In this document: positions 50,276 through 59,334 of the stretch, in pieces | Position numbering within the stretch: position 1 is the stretch's first letter | Layout: the number at the start of each line of letters is the position of its first letter | Position numbers and translations under genes: made by a program | From: Microbacterium sp. 8M | GTDB taxonomy: Bacteria; Actinomycetota; Actinomycetes; Actinomycetales; Microbacteriaceae | Direction of reading: 5' to 3' | DNA: 64,000 nt | Assembly: GCF_902506375.1 (NCBI RefSeq) | Contig: NZ_LR733284.1 | Location: 2,651,092 to 2,715,091 of the forward strand | The notes under the pieces: model-generated | The model's input: the letters and a program-made list of their open reading frames with translations, nothing else | What the model was told of the DNA's origin: nothing | Database searches by the model: none

Positions 50276-51362
50276 GCAGCGCCTCCTCGAAGACGGCACG
50301 CGTGTCCCGTGCCGTCCGCGCCCAAGTGAACTCCCGCGCACGGGCCAACCCTGCTTCGGTCATGTCCGCGACCAGGCCTGGATCCGTGCAGACCTCTGTC
50401 AACAGTCCGGCGAGGGCTTGGTCGTCCGACGGGTCGAAGTAGCGGGCGGCGTCACCGCCGACGTAGCGGTGCACCTCGATGTCGCTGAGGAGAGCGGGCA
50501 ACCCCGCCTCCATCGCCTCGAGCGTGGGCAGCGAGAACCCCTCGGCGAACGATGGGATCGCCAGAGCCGTGGCGACGGAGTACAGGCGGGCCACCTCCGC
50601 GTCGTCGATCCAGCCCTTCAGTTCGACCCACTCCCCCATGCCCAGGCTCTGAACAAGGGGCGCGAGCGGATCGTCCCCACGTCCGCCCGTGATGACGATG
50701 CGGGGCCGCTGCAGCGCAGGGATCAGTGCTGCAGCCCGGATGAGCGCCCCCCAGTTCTTGTGCGGGCGGCGGTTACCCATCGCCAGGATCAGGGGCCCTT
50801 CGGAGCCCGCCAGCCGACGATCGACGTTCTTCGGCGCTTCACCGGCGAGAGGGATCACATCGATCCGGTCGGATGGGACGCCGAGGTACTTATTGATCTC
50901 GCGCTGCGAGGTCGGACTGATCGTCACCACACGTGCGGCGTTCGCGGCGGCCTTGCGCTCCATCCACTTCACCGGGGCGGTGTAGAGCGGGGTGGTCATC
51001 AGCTCCGGATGACTCCAGTACAGCATGTCGTGCATCGTCACGACGGTGGGCATCGCCGTCCGACGCGGTCCGAGCGTCGCCGGAGAATGAACCAGGTCGA
51101 CCTTCTCGCGACGCGCTGCGCGGGCGACCTGGCTCAGTTCGCCCCACGCCCAGATGAAGCGGTTCTCGCCGCTGATGCCTGATTCGCCGATCCGCCCCGG
51201 AAACCACGAGAGATCGAGGTCTGCGCCCTCCTTGGAGACGTAGCCGATGTACTCCCAGTCGCCGGGCATCGCTCCCAAGGCGCGATAGAGCTCCCTGGTG
51301 TAGGTTTCCATGCCGCCCTTCGTGCCGGTGTACGAAAGGAGATCAACGAGAACGCGAGGCAC
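50259..51362 (-). CDS. GT4 glycosyltransferase
   Basis: 367 residues, GT-B fold: N-terminal RVLVDLLSYTGTKGGMETYTREL, middle HDMLYWSHPELM and RVVTISPTSQREINKYLGVP, C-terminal donor site ILAMGNRRPHKNWGALIRAA and the E-x7-E element in IPSFAEGFSLPTLEAMEAGLP. Retaining transferase, cytoplasmic, probably using a nucleotide-activated hexose. Has its own leaderless promoter. Confidence 0.9.
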   Translation of the reverse strand: MPRVLVDLLSYTGTKGGMETYTRELYRALGAMPGDWEYIGYVSKEGADLDLSWFPGRIGESGISGENRFIWAWGELSQVARAARREKVDLVHSPATLGPRRTAMPTVVTMHDMLYWSHPELMTTPLYTAPVKWMERKAAANAARVVTISPTSQREINKYLGVPSDRIDVIPLAGEAPKNVDRRLAGSEGPLILAMGNRRPHKNWGALIRAAALIPALQRPRIVITGGRGDDPLAPLVQSLGMGEWVELKGWIDDAEVARLYSVATALAIPSFAEGFSLPTLEAMEAGLPALLSDIEVHRYVGGDAARYFDPSDDQALAGLLTEVCTDPGLVADMTEAGLARAREFTWARTARDTRAVFEEALLTSRS

Positions 51363-51368
51363 CGATCC

Positions 51369-51374
51369 AGCCTA
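51369..51374 (-). promoter_or_regulatory. -10 box for leaderless GT4 gene
   Basis: TAGGCT on the minus strand, six bases, GTG at 51362. Confidence 0.58.
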
Positions 51375-51394
51375 CAAGGTCGGGCCGGAGCGCT

Positions 51395-52492
51395 TCAGGC
51401 GCCGGGTGCCAGGGCCGCCGCGCGCTGCGGCTTCCGGCGTACGCGCGCCATCGCCCTCCGCTCGATGAGCACCCAGCTGAGCCAGGCGAGCCCGAAGGTC
51501 ACGATCACGGCCACGACGTCATAGAGCACCATGCCCAGAACGCCTGCGCCGATGCCGACGCCCAGAAGGGCGAGCAGCTGCTGCACCGGCCACGCATAGA
51601 TGTAGAACCCGTAGCTGACGTCGTTGCGAGAGACCCAGGCCGGCTGCGGCACGATCGTCGACAGCCAGAGGATCCCGTACGCGAGGAAGGGCGCCGCGAT
51701 CTGTCCGCCCCAGCCGGGGATGAACGCACACAGCACGACAGCGACGATGAGCGAACTCACCCCGAGCCACGCGTTGACACCGTGTCGCTCGATGAAGAAG
51801 TAGACGCAGGCTCCACCGAGGAAGAACGGGGCGAGCTTGAGGAAGAGGAGGAAGCTCGGGTCGAGACCGAACCGGACGACCAGGGGTTCGACGGCATGGG
51901 CTGCCGTGACGAGAAGGAACGAGACGATCGCGATGATCGCGTTACGGCGGAACCACACGAACGCGCCCAGGATCCAGACGAGGATGTAGCACAGGAACTC
52001 ATAGAAGAGCGTCCAGAGCGAGCCGTTCCACGCAGTCGGATACGGCACAGAACTCAGCGAGCGCCCGATACCGTATTCGTTCATGTACAGGGTGATGTTG
52101 CTCCAGACGAACTGGGCCGGGGTCACCGGGGTCGTGGCGTAACCTGCGAGAGTGCCGTACTGGAGGAGCACGGCGATCGGCGCGAACACCACCGCGGTGA
52201 CCACGAGGCAGGCGAGGAACGCCGGATAGATCCGCATGACCCGATGGAGCAGATAGTCGCCGGCGCCGGTACGCAGCCGGGAACGCGTGATGAGGAAGCC
52301 GCTGACGACGAAGAAGCCGGCGACGGCCCACCCGCCGATGTTCTCGCCCTGCAGATGCGGTCCTGTCCCGTTGCCCGTCGTGTAGAAGGAGTGGGCGAAC
52401 AGCACCAGCGCCGCCAGGATCAACCGGAACAGGTTGAGGCTGTTGTCCCGGTAGGGAAAGGGGCGACCACGCAGGACGGCGGGAAGCGTCAC
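51395..52492 (-). CDS. Acyltransferase-3 family protein (no SGNH domain)
   Basis: 365 residues, about ten membrane helices: NSLNLFRLILAALVLFAHSFY (family His), GENIGGWAVAGFFVVSGFLITRSR, RVMRIYPAFLA, SLWTLFYEFLCYILVWI. O-acetyltransferase of surface glycans by family. The GTG at 52492 overlaps the epimerase stop by four bases, so it is co-expressed with that gene. Unlike the two larger acyltransferases here it has no periplasmic hydrolase domain. Confidence 0.89.
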   Translation of the reverse strand: MTLPAVLRGRPFPYRDNSLNLFRLILAALVLFAHSFYTTGNGTGPHLQGENIGGWAVAGFFVVSGFLITRSRLRTGAGDYLLHRVMRIYPAFLACLVVTAVVFAPIAVLLQYGTLAGYATTPVTPAQFVWSNITLYMNEYGIGRSLSSVPYPTAWNGSLWTLFYEFLCYILVWILGAFVWFRRNAIIAIVSFLLVTAAHAVEPLVVRFGLDPSFLLFLKLAPFFLGGACVYFFIERHGVNAWLGVSSLIVAVVLCAFIPGWGGQIAAPFLAYGILWLSTIVPQPAWVSRNDVSYGFYIYAWPVQQLLALLGVGIGAGVLGMVLYDVVAVIVTFGLAWLSWVLIERRAMARVRRKPQRAAALAPGA

Positions 52493-53625
52493 TTGAGCAG
52501 CTTCCGCTCCGCCATCTCCTTGAGCGAGCGCTCGTACCCGTCGGCCTCGATCGGCTCGGTCAGAACCCATTCGGCGAACCGCTTCACGCCGTCTTCGAAG
52601 GCGACGGCCGGCGTGTAGCCGAGCACCTCGCGCAGCGCCGTCGTGTCGGCCACGTTGTGGCGGATATCGCCGAGCCGGTAGTTGCCGGAGATGTGGGTGG
52701 GCACCTCGGTGCCATAGGCCGCGAACAGCGCGGCGACGACCTCGTTGACCGAGGTGGCGACACCGGATCCGACGTTGAAGATGCCGCCGGCCGCGGCGGG
52801 GACGGTCGCGGCGCGGAAGGTGGCCTCGACGACATCGTCGATGTAGACGAAGTCGCGGCTCTCCTCGCCGTCCTCGAAGATGTTGATGTCCTTCCCCTGG
52901 CGGATCAGCGTCGAGAAGATCGAGAGGATGCCGGTGTAGGGGTTCTTCAGCGACTGGCCGGGGCCGTAGACGTTCTGGTACCGCACCGAGACGGGCTCGA
53001 TGTCGATCGTCGGCGCGACCGTCATGATCAGCGACTCCTGCATCTGCTTCGTGATGCCGTACACCGATGACGGATGCACGAGCGCCGTCTCGTCCGTCGG
53101 GATGAGTCGGAGCGGCCCCTCACCCGGCATGTGCACGTCGAAGTCGCCAGACGCCATGTCGGCGTCGGAGCGGTGACCCGGGTACACCCGGCGACCGTCC
53201 TCGGTCTCGTATGCGCCTTCACCGTAGATCGAGCGGGACGACGCGATGACGATGCGCCGCACGGAGTTCTCCTCGTTCGTGAGGATGTCCAGCAGCTTGG
53301 CGGTTCCCCCCACGTTCGCGTCCACATACCGATCGATCTCGTACATCGACTGACCCGTGCCGGTCTCCGCGGCGAGGTGGATCACGATCGTCGCGCCCGA
53401 GAGCGCGCGACGCAGGTCGTCCTTCGAGGTCACGGTGCCGACGATCACCTCGGCGACTCCGTCGAGGGAGCGCAGCAGCGGGGACGTCGTGACCGGGTCA
53501 TCGCCGTGCACCTGCGGGATCAGCGAGTCCAGCACGGTCACGGTGTGTCCGTCGGCGGCGAACCGCGCTGCCAGGCGGGTTCCGATGAACCCGGCCCCTC
53601 CGGTGATCAGGACGTGTTCGGGCAT
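52489..53625 (-). CDS. NAD-dependent sugar epimerase/dehydratase (extended SDR)
   Basis: 378 residues: [50 protein letters not shown] and Tyr-x3-Lys in SVYGITKQMQE, plus VRYQNVYGPGQSLKNPY and RDFVYIDDVVEAT. It acts on a nucleotide-activated sugar. The TGTGQSMYEIDRY version of the motif resembles epimerase/dehydratase enzymes of capsule loci rather than GalE proper, so no name is given. The start has AGGAG seven bases upstream. Coupled with the downstream acyltransferase. Confidence 0.86.
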   Translation of the reverse strand: MPEHVLITGGAGFIGTRLAARFAADGHTVTVLDSLIPQVHGDDPVTTSPLLRSLDGVAEVIVGTVTSKDDLRRALSGATIVIHLAAETGTGQSMYEIDRYVDANVGGTAKLLDILTNEENSVRRIVIASSRSIYGEGAYETEDGRRVYPGHRSDADMASGDFDVHMPGEGPLRLIPTDETALVHPSSVYGITKQMQESLIMTVAPTIDIEPVSVRYQNVYGPGQSLKNPYTGILSIFSTLIRQGKDINIFEDGEESRDFVYIDDVVEATFRAATVPAAAGGIFNVGSGVATSVNEVVAALFAAYGTEVPTHISGNYRLGDIRHNVADTTALREVLGYTPAVAFEDGVKRFAEWVLTEPIEADGYERSLKEMAERKLLK

Positions 53626-53684
53626 GGGTGTTCTCCTCGGCGGTCAGGCGGTCCTCGGCAGCGTTCGACGCATCTGCGAAGGCC

Positions 53685-54575
53685 TCAACCCGCGAAAATG
53701 TGCGCCAGCGTCGATTTTAGCGCAGCGCCGTTGCCGTGCTGGATGACGCCTGGCAGCTCCGTCAGCGCGTGCAGCCGCGACATCAGTCGCACGGACGCCA
53801 CTCGCGCCGTCTTGCGCCACCCCTTGGCGAGAGCCAGCCCTCGGGCCGTGCGGTAATAGGCGCGCTCGTCCCGGAAGCGGCGCCCGTCCAGAATGGTCTT
53901 CTGCGAGGCGCTGGCACCGTGACGGCGGTAGGAGAACGCGATCTCGGGAGTGTAGGCCAGCGAACCGCCATCGAACGCGATGTCCATCAGCAGAGCCAGA
54001 TCCTGGATGATCGGCAGTCCCTCGCGGAAATCGATCCGCTTCAGAGTCTCCGTGCGGAACACGAGTGACGGCCAGTAGAGCCAATCGCCGCGGATGAGGC
54101 TCGTCGCCATGTCCGCCCCTGTGAGCACGACGCTGCGGCCGTCGCTCTTCGGTGCCAGGAGCCCCTGCTTGACGCGGTCGACGAGGGGCGTGACCCGTGT
54201 GCCGTGCTCATCGATGACGACCACGCCGGGCTGGATCACGTCGGCCTGCGGGGCGTCGGCGATGGTGCGCAGCACCACGTCGACGTAGTTCGGGTGCAGG
54301 AGGTCGTCGCAACCCAGGATCGCGATGTACGGCGTGGTGGCCCGACGGATGGCCTCGCGGTAGTTCTCGGTGATGCCGAGGTTCTTCTCGTTGCGGACGT
54401 AGGTGATCCGGTCGTCGTCGATGGCCGCGAATCGACCGGCCACCGTCTCGTCCGGGTAGCAGTCGTCGATTACGATCAGCCGCCAGTCCTGGTTGCGCTG
54501 CGCGCGCACGGACGCCACCGTCTCGAAAAGAAGGTCCGGGTCGCCCCAGAACGGGCAGAAGATCTCGAGTGTCAT
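53685..54575 (-). CDS. GT2 glycosyltransferase
   Basis: 296 residues. GT-A domain about 1-220: LEIFCPFWGDPDLLFETVASV, LIVIDDCYPDETVAGRF, NEKNLGITENYREAIRRA and the metal site LGCDDLLHPNYVDV. The C-terminal part is basic and helical (amphipathic membrane contact likely). It shares ATGA with the upstream DUF6541 gene. Donor and acceptor unknown; the rhamnosyltransferase-like shape fits the adjacent dTDP-rhamnose supply. Confidence 0.88.
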   Translation of the reverse strand: MTLEIFCPFWGDPDLLFETVASVRAQRNQDWRLIVIDDCYPDETVAGRFAAIDDDRITYVRNEKNLGITENYREAIRRATTPYIAILGCDDLLHPNYVDVVLRTIADAPQADVIQPGVVVIDEHGTRVTPLVDRVKQGLLAPKSDGRSVVLTGADMATSLIRGDWLYWPSLVFRTETLKRIDFREGLPIIQDLALLMDIAFDGGSLAYTPEIAFSYRRHGASASQKTILDGRRFRDERAYYRTARGLALAKGWRKTARVASVRLMSRLHALTELPGVIQHGNGAALKSTLAHIFAG

Positions 54576-56521
54576 TTCGCCAATCCGCAGGTAGTGATCT
54601 CGTAGAGACGGGCTCCCGGCTCCGACGCCAGCAGCTTCGCAAAGGGTGTTCCCTCGAGATCCTCGACCCCCTCGAACCCGCCTGGGTTCTTGGAGAAGGC
54701 CGGGCCGTCAAAGTCCAGGATGTAGCGCACCCCGGTCTTCTTCAAGGCGGCGCACATCTCCGGCGAGTCGCCCTCGGTCGCGAACCGACGGTTGATCTCC
54801 TCGGCTGCGGCGCTCTCGTCCATCAGCAGATGGGGCATCAGGACGCGGCGGTCGGCGATGGCGTACGCGAACGAAACGCCGCGCCATGGGTCGCCGGCGA
54901 TCACGGCTCCCTCCGGCACGTACTCGTCGACCTCTTCGATGAGCTTGTACTCGCCGGCGGAGAGGATCGGACCATCGGCACCGGGACCCTGCCCGTAGAC
55001 GAAGTGGAGATCCGCCGCCGCCTGCTTGAGCCCGCCGCTCTGCACGAGGAGGACCATGATCACCGCGAATCCCAGGAGCGCGAAGGCGCGCGGGCGCCGC
55101 CACGGCAGTCCCGCACGGTGACCGAGGCGTGCGATGACGCGCACGAGGAAGGAAGCTCCGAGTGCGGCGAGCGGGATCACCGACACCGCCCAGATGCTCG
55201 CCAGGCGCGGTGGATTGTTGTACCAGGGACCGGTCAGCCAATCGCGCAGCGCCTGCGAGGGAGAAGCCGCGACGACGACGTAGAGGACGGTGCCGATCAG
55301 GGCCATACCGAGGGCGATCGAGCGCGCATACGTGCGCCGCACGAGGGCGATGAACACCCCGAGACCGATGAGGACGGCGAGTCCCGGAGCGATCGGATAG
55401 CCGAAGACGGACGCAGTGACGACTTCGCCGATCGCACCGGCGAGGTTCGAGGTCACAGGCCAGTAGATCTGGTCTGCCGGCGGGCGCACGACTTTCAGGG
55501 TGAGGAGGGCCGCGCCGACGAAGAGGACGACTCCGACGACGACGACGGCGCGGTACCCGCGCGCACCATGCCGGCGCCAGAGCCAGGCGGCCAGCAGCAG
55601 CACCGCCGGGGATCCGAGTGCCAGCACGGCCAGGAACGCGCCGGGATGAGCGACCGCGATACCCGGCGTGAGCAGCACGAGCAGGAGGACGAGATCGTGG
55701 CGGCGCACGACGGGATGCGGATGCAGCGCCCGGATGACCGCGGCGATCGCGACCGGGGCGAGCGCGAGCCCCAGAAAGAGCGGATACAGCGGCCCGTAGT
55801 GCAGCGGGAGGAAAGGGAAGGCCGGGGACGCCGCGGACAGGGCCCCCGCAGCGATCGCGATGATCCGGCTGCGGCCGAACAGAGTCCGCACCAGGAGGAT
55901 CGACGAGAGCGGCCACACGAACGCGGCGACCACGAGGACCAGCGCGTTGCTGGCGAGCGGGACGGCGCTTCCCGACAGCTGCGCGACGAGCGCTCCGAGT
56001 GCGTGCCAGGCGGAGGGATAGATGAGATGGGGGCTCGTCATCGTGCCGACCCACAACGGCGAGGCGTTGCCCGTGTCGAGCACGTACTGGATCGCATTGA
56101 CGTGGAAGAAGTTGTCATACCGCTGGTTGACGAGGGCCGGATCCCCGAATCCACGGCACACGATGTAGGCGATCGGCACCGCCGCCACCGCGAAGGCCAG
56201 CGCCGACGCCCAGCCGCCGCCGTGGCGTGCGCGCCGCCGCGGCATCGGCCGTCCGACCCACTGCATCCATGCCCAGGCCACGACCGCTGCGACGACGGTC
56301 AGCACCAGCACGGGGAGGATGCCCCATCGCACGCCGGTCGCCCCCGCCAGCACAGAGGCGACGACGACCAAGGACACGGAGAGCGGCGCGGTCGCTGCCG
56401 CGAGCCACCAGCCCCGGAGCCGCAGCGCGAGCCCCAGCGTCAGGCCGGGGACGGTGAGGACGAGGATCGCCGCGAGCACAGGAGGGACGAAGGGGAGCCA
56501 GGTCCCCAGCAGCTGCGTCAT
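54572..56521 (-). CDS. DUF6541 family polytopic membrane protein
   Basis: 649 residues with 13 or more helices and a C-terminal extracytoplasmic domain (about 535-649, ending TTCGLAK). The first extracytoplasmic loop holds RGFGDPALVNQRYDNFFHVNAI with Asp and His suitable for a GT-C-type catalytic site, and HLIYPSAWHALGALVAQL follows. DUF6541 proteins recur in actinobacterial glycan loci and are suspected polyprenyl-sugar-using GT-C transferases. That function is inference. Confidence 0.8.
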   Translation of the reverse strand: MTQLLGTWLPFVPPVLAAILVLTVPGLTLGLALRLRGWWLAAATAPLSVSLVVVASVLAGATGVRWGILPVLVLTVVAAVVAWAWMQWVGRPMPRRRARHGGGWASALAFAVAAVPIAYIVCRGFGDPALVNQRYDNFFHVNAIQYVLDTGNASPLWVGTMTSPHLIYPSAWHALGALVAQLSGSAVPLASNALVLVVAAFVWPLSSILLVRTLFGRSRIIAIAAGALSAASPAFPFLPLHYGPLYPLFLGLALAPVAIAAVIRALHPHPVVRRHDLVLLLVLLTPGIAVAHPGAFLAVLALGSPAVLLLAAWLWRRHGARGYRAVVVVGVVLFVGAALLTLKVVRPPADQIYWPVTSNLAGAIGEVVTASVFGYPIAPGLAVLIGLGVFIALVRRTYARSIALGMALIGTVLYVVVAASPSQALRDWLTGPWYNNPPRLASIWAVSVIPLAALGASFLVRVIARLGHRAGLPWRRPRAFALLGFAVIMVLLVQSGGLKQAAADLHFVYGQGPGADGPILSAGEYKLIEEVDEYVPEGAVIAGDPWRGVSFAYAIADRRVLMPHLLMDESAAAEEINRRFATEGDSPEMCAALKKTGVRYILDFDGPAFSKNPGGFEGVEDLEGTPFAKLLASEPGARLYEITTCGLAK

Positions 56522-56531
56522 TCCGCCCGCC

Positions 56532-57455
56532 TCACGCGGCGTCGAGTGACGTCGTCGCTCGCTCGTCCACGTGAGCGACCTTCGGGTTGAAGGTGATCCC
56601 GCGCAGCCAGCGTCCCATGAGCTTGGCGCGCAGATCGAGAGGCACGCGACCGCGGTGCAGACTCACGAACAGGCGGGCACCGAACTCGAGGAAGTGCAGC
56701 ACTCCGCGATGGTGCAGCTGCCAGGAGGACTCGTTGCGCACACCGTACGAGAACTTCCAGAAGTTCTTGCGGTCGACCATCGAGAAGTTGACGCCCTTGT
56801 TGTCGCCCATGTCGTGCACGACGACGCTGTCGAGCACCTGCACGCCGGGGCATCGTGCCGTGACGCGCAGGGTGTACTCGCGATCGTCGAACCAGATGAA
56901 GTACTCGGAGTAAGGAAGCCCGTACTCCGCGATCGCCCAGCGCGGGATGAGGACGGAGACGAAGGAGCAGGCCGTCACCATGACGTTCTGCTGGCCCTGG
57001 ACGAGCAGACGTCCCCAGTCCCAGGTGGGAACCGGGTTGTTCATCTCGCAGATGTTCCCGTCGGTGAACTTCACCACGGAGCAGGAGAAGGGGACCTCGG
57101 GCCCGAGCTCTGCGACCGCCTCGTCGAGACCGCGCACGAGAGCCTCGACCGCGCCAGGCTCGGGATAGCAATCGTCGTCCATGATCCAGACGTGGTCAGC
57201 CCCGGATCCGTATCCACGGCGCATGCCCTCGGCGAAGCCACCCGCGCCGCCGAGGTTCTCCTGCATGGTCACGACGGAGAGCGGAACGGAGCTCTCGAGC
57301 GAGGCGAGGTACTCCTTCGTCCCGTCCGTGGAGGCGTTGTCGATGATGAACAGCGTCGAGACGGGATGCGTCTGCTTCTCGATCGCCGCGACGACGTTCT
57401 TCAGCTTCTCGAGCCGGTTGAACGTCACGACGACGGCGGCGACCGTCGCGCTCAC
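56532..57455 (-). CDS. GT2 glycosyltransferase (GlfT1-like/rhamnosyltransferase-like)
   Basis: 307 residues: VAAVVVTFNRLEKLKNVV, FIIDNASTDGTKEYL, NLGGAGGFAEGM and the metal site WIMDDDCYPEPGAVEAL. The NLGGAGGF and DDD pair is the same subfamily signature as in the GlfT1-like gene at 26379. YFIWFDDREYTLRV provides the second acidic site. The GTG at 57455 is chosen because it overlaps the preceding stop (GTGA); the ATG nine codons upstream lies inside the neighbouring gene. Confidence 0.87.
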   Translation of the reverse strand: MSATVAAVVVTFNRLEKLKNVVAAIEKQTHPVSTLFIIDNASTDGTKEYLASLESSVPLSVVTMQENLGGAGGFAEGMRRGYGSGADHVWIMDDDCYPEPGAVEALVRGLDEAVAELGPEVPFSCSVVKFTDGNICEMNNPVPTWDWGRLLVQGQQNVMVTACSFVSVLIPRWAIAEYGLPYSEYFIWFDDREYTLRVTARCPGVQVLDSVVVHDMGDNKGVNFSMVDRKNFWKFSYGVRNESSWQLHHRGVLHFLEFGARLFVSLHRGRVPLDLRAKLMGRWLRGITFNPKVAHVDERATTSLDAA

Positions 57456-59134
57456 CACGTTGCGATCTCTTCCGTGAACCACTGCGTCGCCGTCTTGTTC
57501 GCCAACAACTTCTTCTCCGCTTTCCGTTCACGGCGCCACAGATCCTCACGCGCCTTCTCGTCTGCGGCGAGTGCGAGCACCGCCGCGGTCATCTCGCGCA
57601 CCGCGCGGTGCACGTTACGTGATACCAGAGCCGACGCCGGGATGATGTCGGACTGCGCTCCGACGTCGGTCGACACGACCGGGACTCCATGCTGAATCGC
57701 CTCGAGCGTCGTCAGCGTGAGGCCCTCGTTGTGCGACGGGATGACGAGCACGTGCGCTTCGTCGAGCGTCTCCTTCACCGGGACGGCGGAGGTACGCCGG
57801 ACGATCACATCGGACAGCCCGTCGGCCGCGATGATGTCGTCGATCCACGAGGACTGCTCCCCGTCGCCATGCATGACGAATCGCATCTCGACGCCGTGGC
57901 GGCGCAGGTTGCGCACGAGCGTCACGAACACCTCGGGTGCCTTCTGACGTGCAAGCCGTCCGATGAACGCCACCGTAAGGGGCTCGCCCGCGCCACGAGG
58001 GCGGAAGCGCGCGTCGCGCGGCTTGATGGTGAGACCGCCCAGGGGCGCCATCCTGACCTTCTCCGGCGGGACGCCCTGAACCTGCGTCATCCACGCGGCG
58101 AGGCGCGGAGAGATCACGTGGTGCACGGAGATCGAGTCGGTCACGATCGCACTGCTGCGCGGATAGCCGCCCCCGCGGTACTCCACGATGTGCGTCGAAT
58201 CCAGGACCGGGATCTCGCGACGGTTGCGCCGGATCCACGCGAGCCTGTCGTACAGCCACTGATTGTGGTGGACGACGACACCGCGCACATCGTAGAGCCG
58301 CAGCAGCGTGCGCAATAGCGGTTCGACGCCGGGGGTCTGCGAGAGGTGCGTGGCCTCGGAGAACGGGATCAGCAGTGCCCCGTCGAGCTCTTCACGGCCG
58401 ATCCAGGCGTGATGGGAGTCCTTGTTGGTGAGCACGATCGGGAGGAAGCCCGCCTCGCGGACGAGGCGCACCGTCTCGAACGCCCACCTCTCGGCACCTC
58501 CGAGCTCGAACCAGTGCAGCCCCAGGATCACCGCCTTCGACGCTCCGGCTTCGTGCGGTGCGGCCGGGACGATCTCGTAGTCCTCATCCACGCCGCCGGC
58601 GTCGAACTGCGCTTCGTACTGCTGTCGCGGGGCGGCCTTCGTCGTGCTCCGACGGTGCCGCAGCAGCACGAGGTCACGGGCCTCGTCGTACCACAGCGGT
58701 GCGGCCGCCTTCACCCGACGGGCTACCTGGCCGATCAGGTCGGTGCGGGGCGGCCGCGCGGGATCCTCTGCGATCACAGCGTCCGACGAGATGTGCAGGT
58801 GCCGCACGGGGGAGCCGATCAGCTCGAGCGCGCGCGCCTCGCCCTTGGCCTTCTCGCGGCGCTCTGCATCGACCAGGCTGCGCATTCGCACGGTGCGCAG
58901 CCGTCGCCGGAACTGACGCGATCCGCCGTCGAACGTCGCGTCGTCGGTGAGACGCGGAAGCGTGGTGAGGTCGCCGTCGTAGAGATGGATCTCGAGCTCG
59001 CGCTCGGGCGCCATGATCGCGTGGAAGTTAAGTGCGCCGACCAGCAGGCGGATCTCACGCTCGGAGAGACCGTCCAGCGCCGTGTCGTCGAGCTCGAAGA
59101 GCGCGGGCAGATCGTGGACTCGATGATCGGTCAC
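57452..59134 (-). CDS. GT4-type glycosyltransferase with extra N-terminal domain
   Basis: 560 residues. About 190 N-terminal residues (LSEREIRLLVGALNFHAIMA, LEIHLYDGDLTTLPRL) match no family I recognise. Then comes a GT-B enzyme: HWFELGGAERWAFETVRLVREAG, HNQWLYDRLAWIRRNRR, VAFIGRLARQKAPEVFVTLV and E-x7-E in PSHNEGLTLTTLEAIQHGVP. The GTG start is supported by AGGAG ten bases upstream. First gene of a minus-strand run that continues through the GT2 and DUF6541 genes. Confidence 0.86.
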   Translation of the reverse strand: MTDHRVHDLPALFELDDTALDGLSEREIRLLVGALNFHAIMAPERELEIHLYDGDLTTLPRLTDDATFDGGSRQFRRRLRTVRMRSLVDAERREKAKGEARALELIGSPVRHLHISSDAVIAEDPARPPRTDLIGQVARRVKAAAPLWYDEARDLVLLRHRRSTTKAAPRQQYEAQFDAGGVDEDYEIVPAAPHEAGASKAVILGLHWFELGGAERWAFETVRLVREAGFLPIVLTNKDSHHAWIGREELDGALLIPFSEATHLSQTPGVEPLLRTLLRLYDVRGVVVHHNQWLYDRLAWIRRNRREIPVLDSTHIVEYRGGGYPRSSAIVTDSISVHHVISPRLAAWMTQVQGVPPEKVRMAPLGGLTIKPRDARFRPRGAGEPLTVAFIGRLARQKAPEVFVTLVRNLRRHGVEMRFVMHGDGEQSSWIDDIIAADGLSDVIVRRTSAVPVKETLDEAHVLVIPSHNEGLTLTTLEAIQHGVPVVSTDVGAQSDIIPASALVSRNVHRAVREMTAAVLALAADEKAREDLWRRERKAEKKLLANKTATQWFTEEIATW

Positions 59135-59281
59135 AGTCAGAAGACTCCTGGAGGCACGAAACGCGGGCAGACAACGACCGCCATCCTAGCCGTCCGCTCT
59201 CGACGGATCCTGAGCGCGCCGTCCGGAGCAGGGCAGGCCGTCCCGGCTCCGCCGCGCGGCGGATTCCCTGCTCCCTCCTTC

Positions 59282-59315
59282 TATGATGGCTAGGCGCCTG
59301 CGAACCCGCGCAGGC
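59282..59315 (+). promoter_or_regulatory. Promoter and leader hairpin of the second ABC exporter
   Basis: TATGAT (59282-59287) is a good -10. About eight bases downstream a perfect seven-base stem (59296-59302 with 59309-59315, loop AACCCG) falls at the start of the transcript. The GGAGG ribosome site follows at 59320-59324 before the GTG. Confidence 0.5.
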
Positions 59316-59334
59316 AGATGGAGGTGGTCGCGCG

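Noticed and set aside
50202-51182. Plus-strand gene opposite the GT4 gene
   Set aside because: Antisense to clear GT-B motifs and with shadow-type composition.
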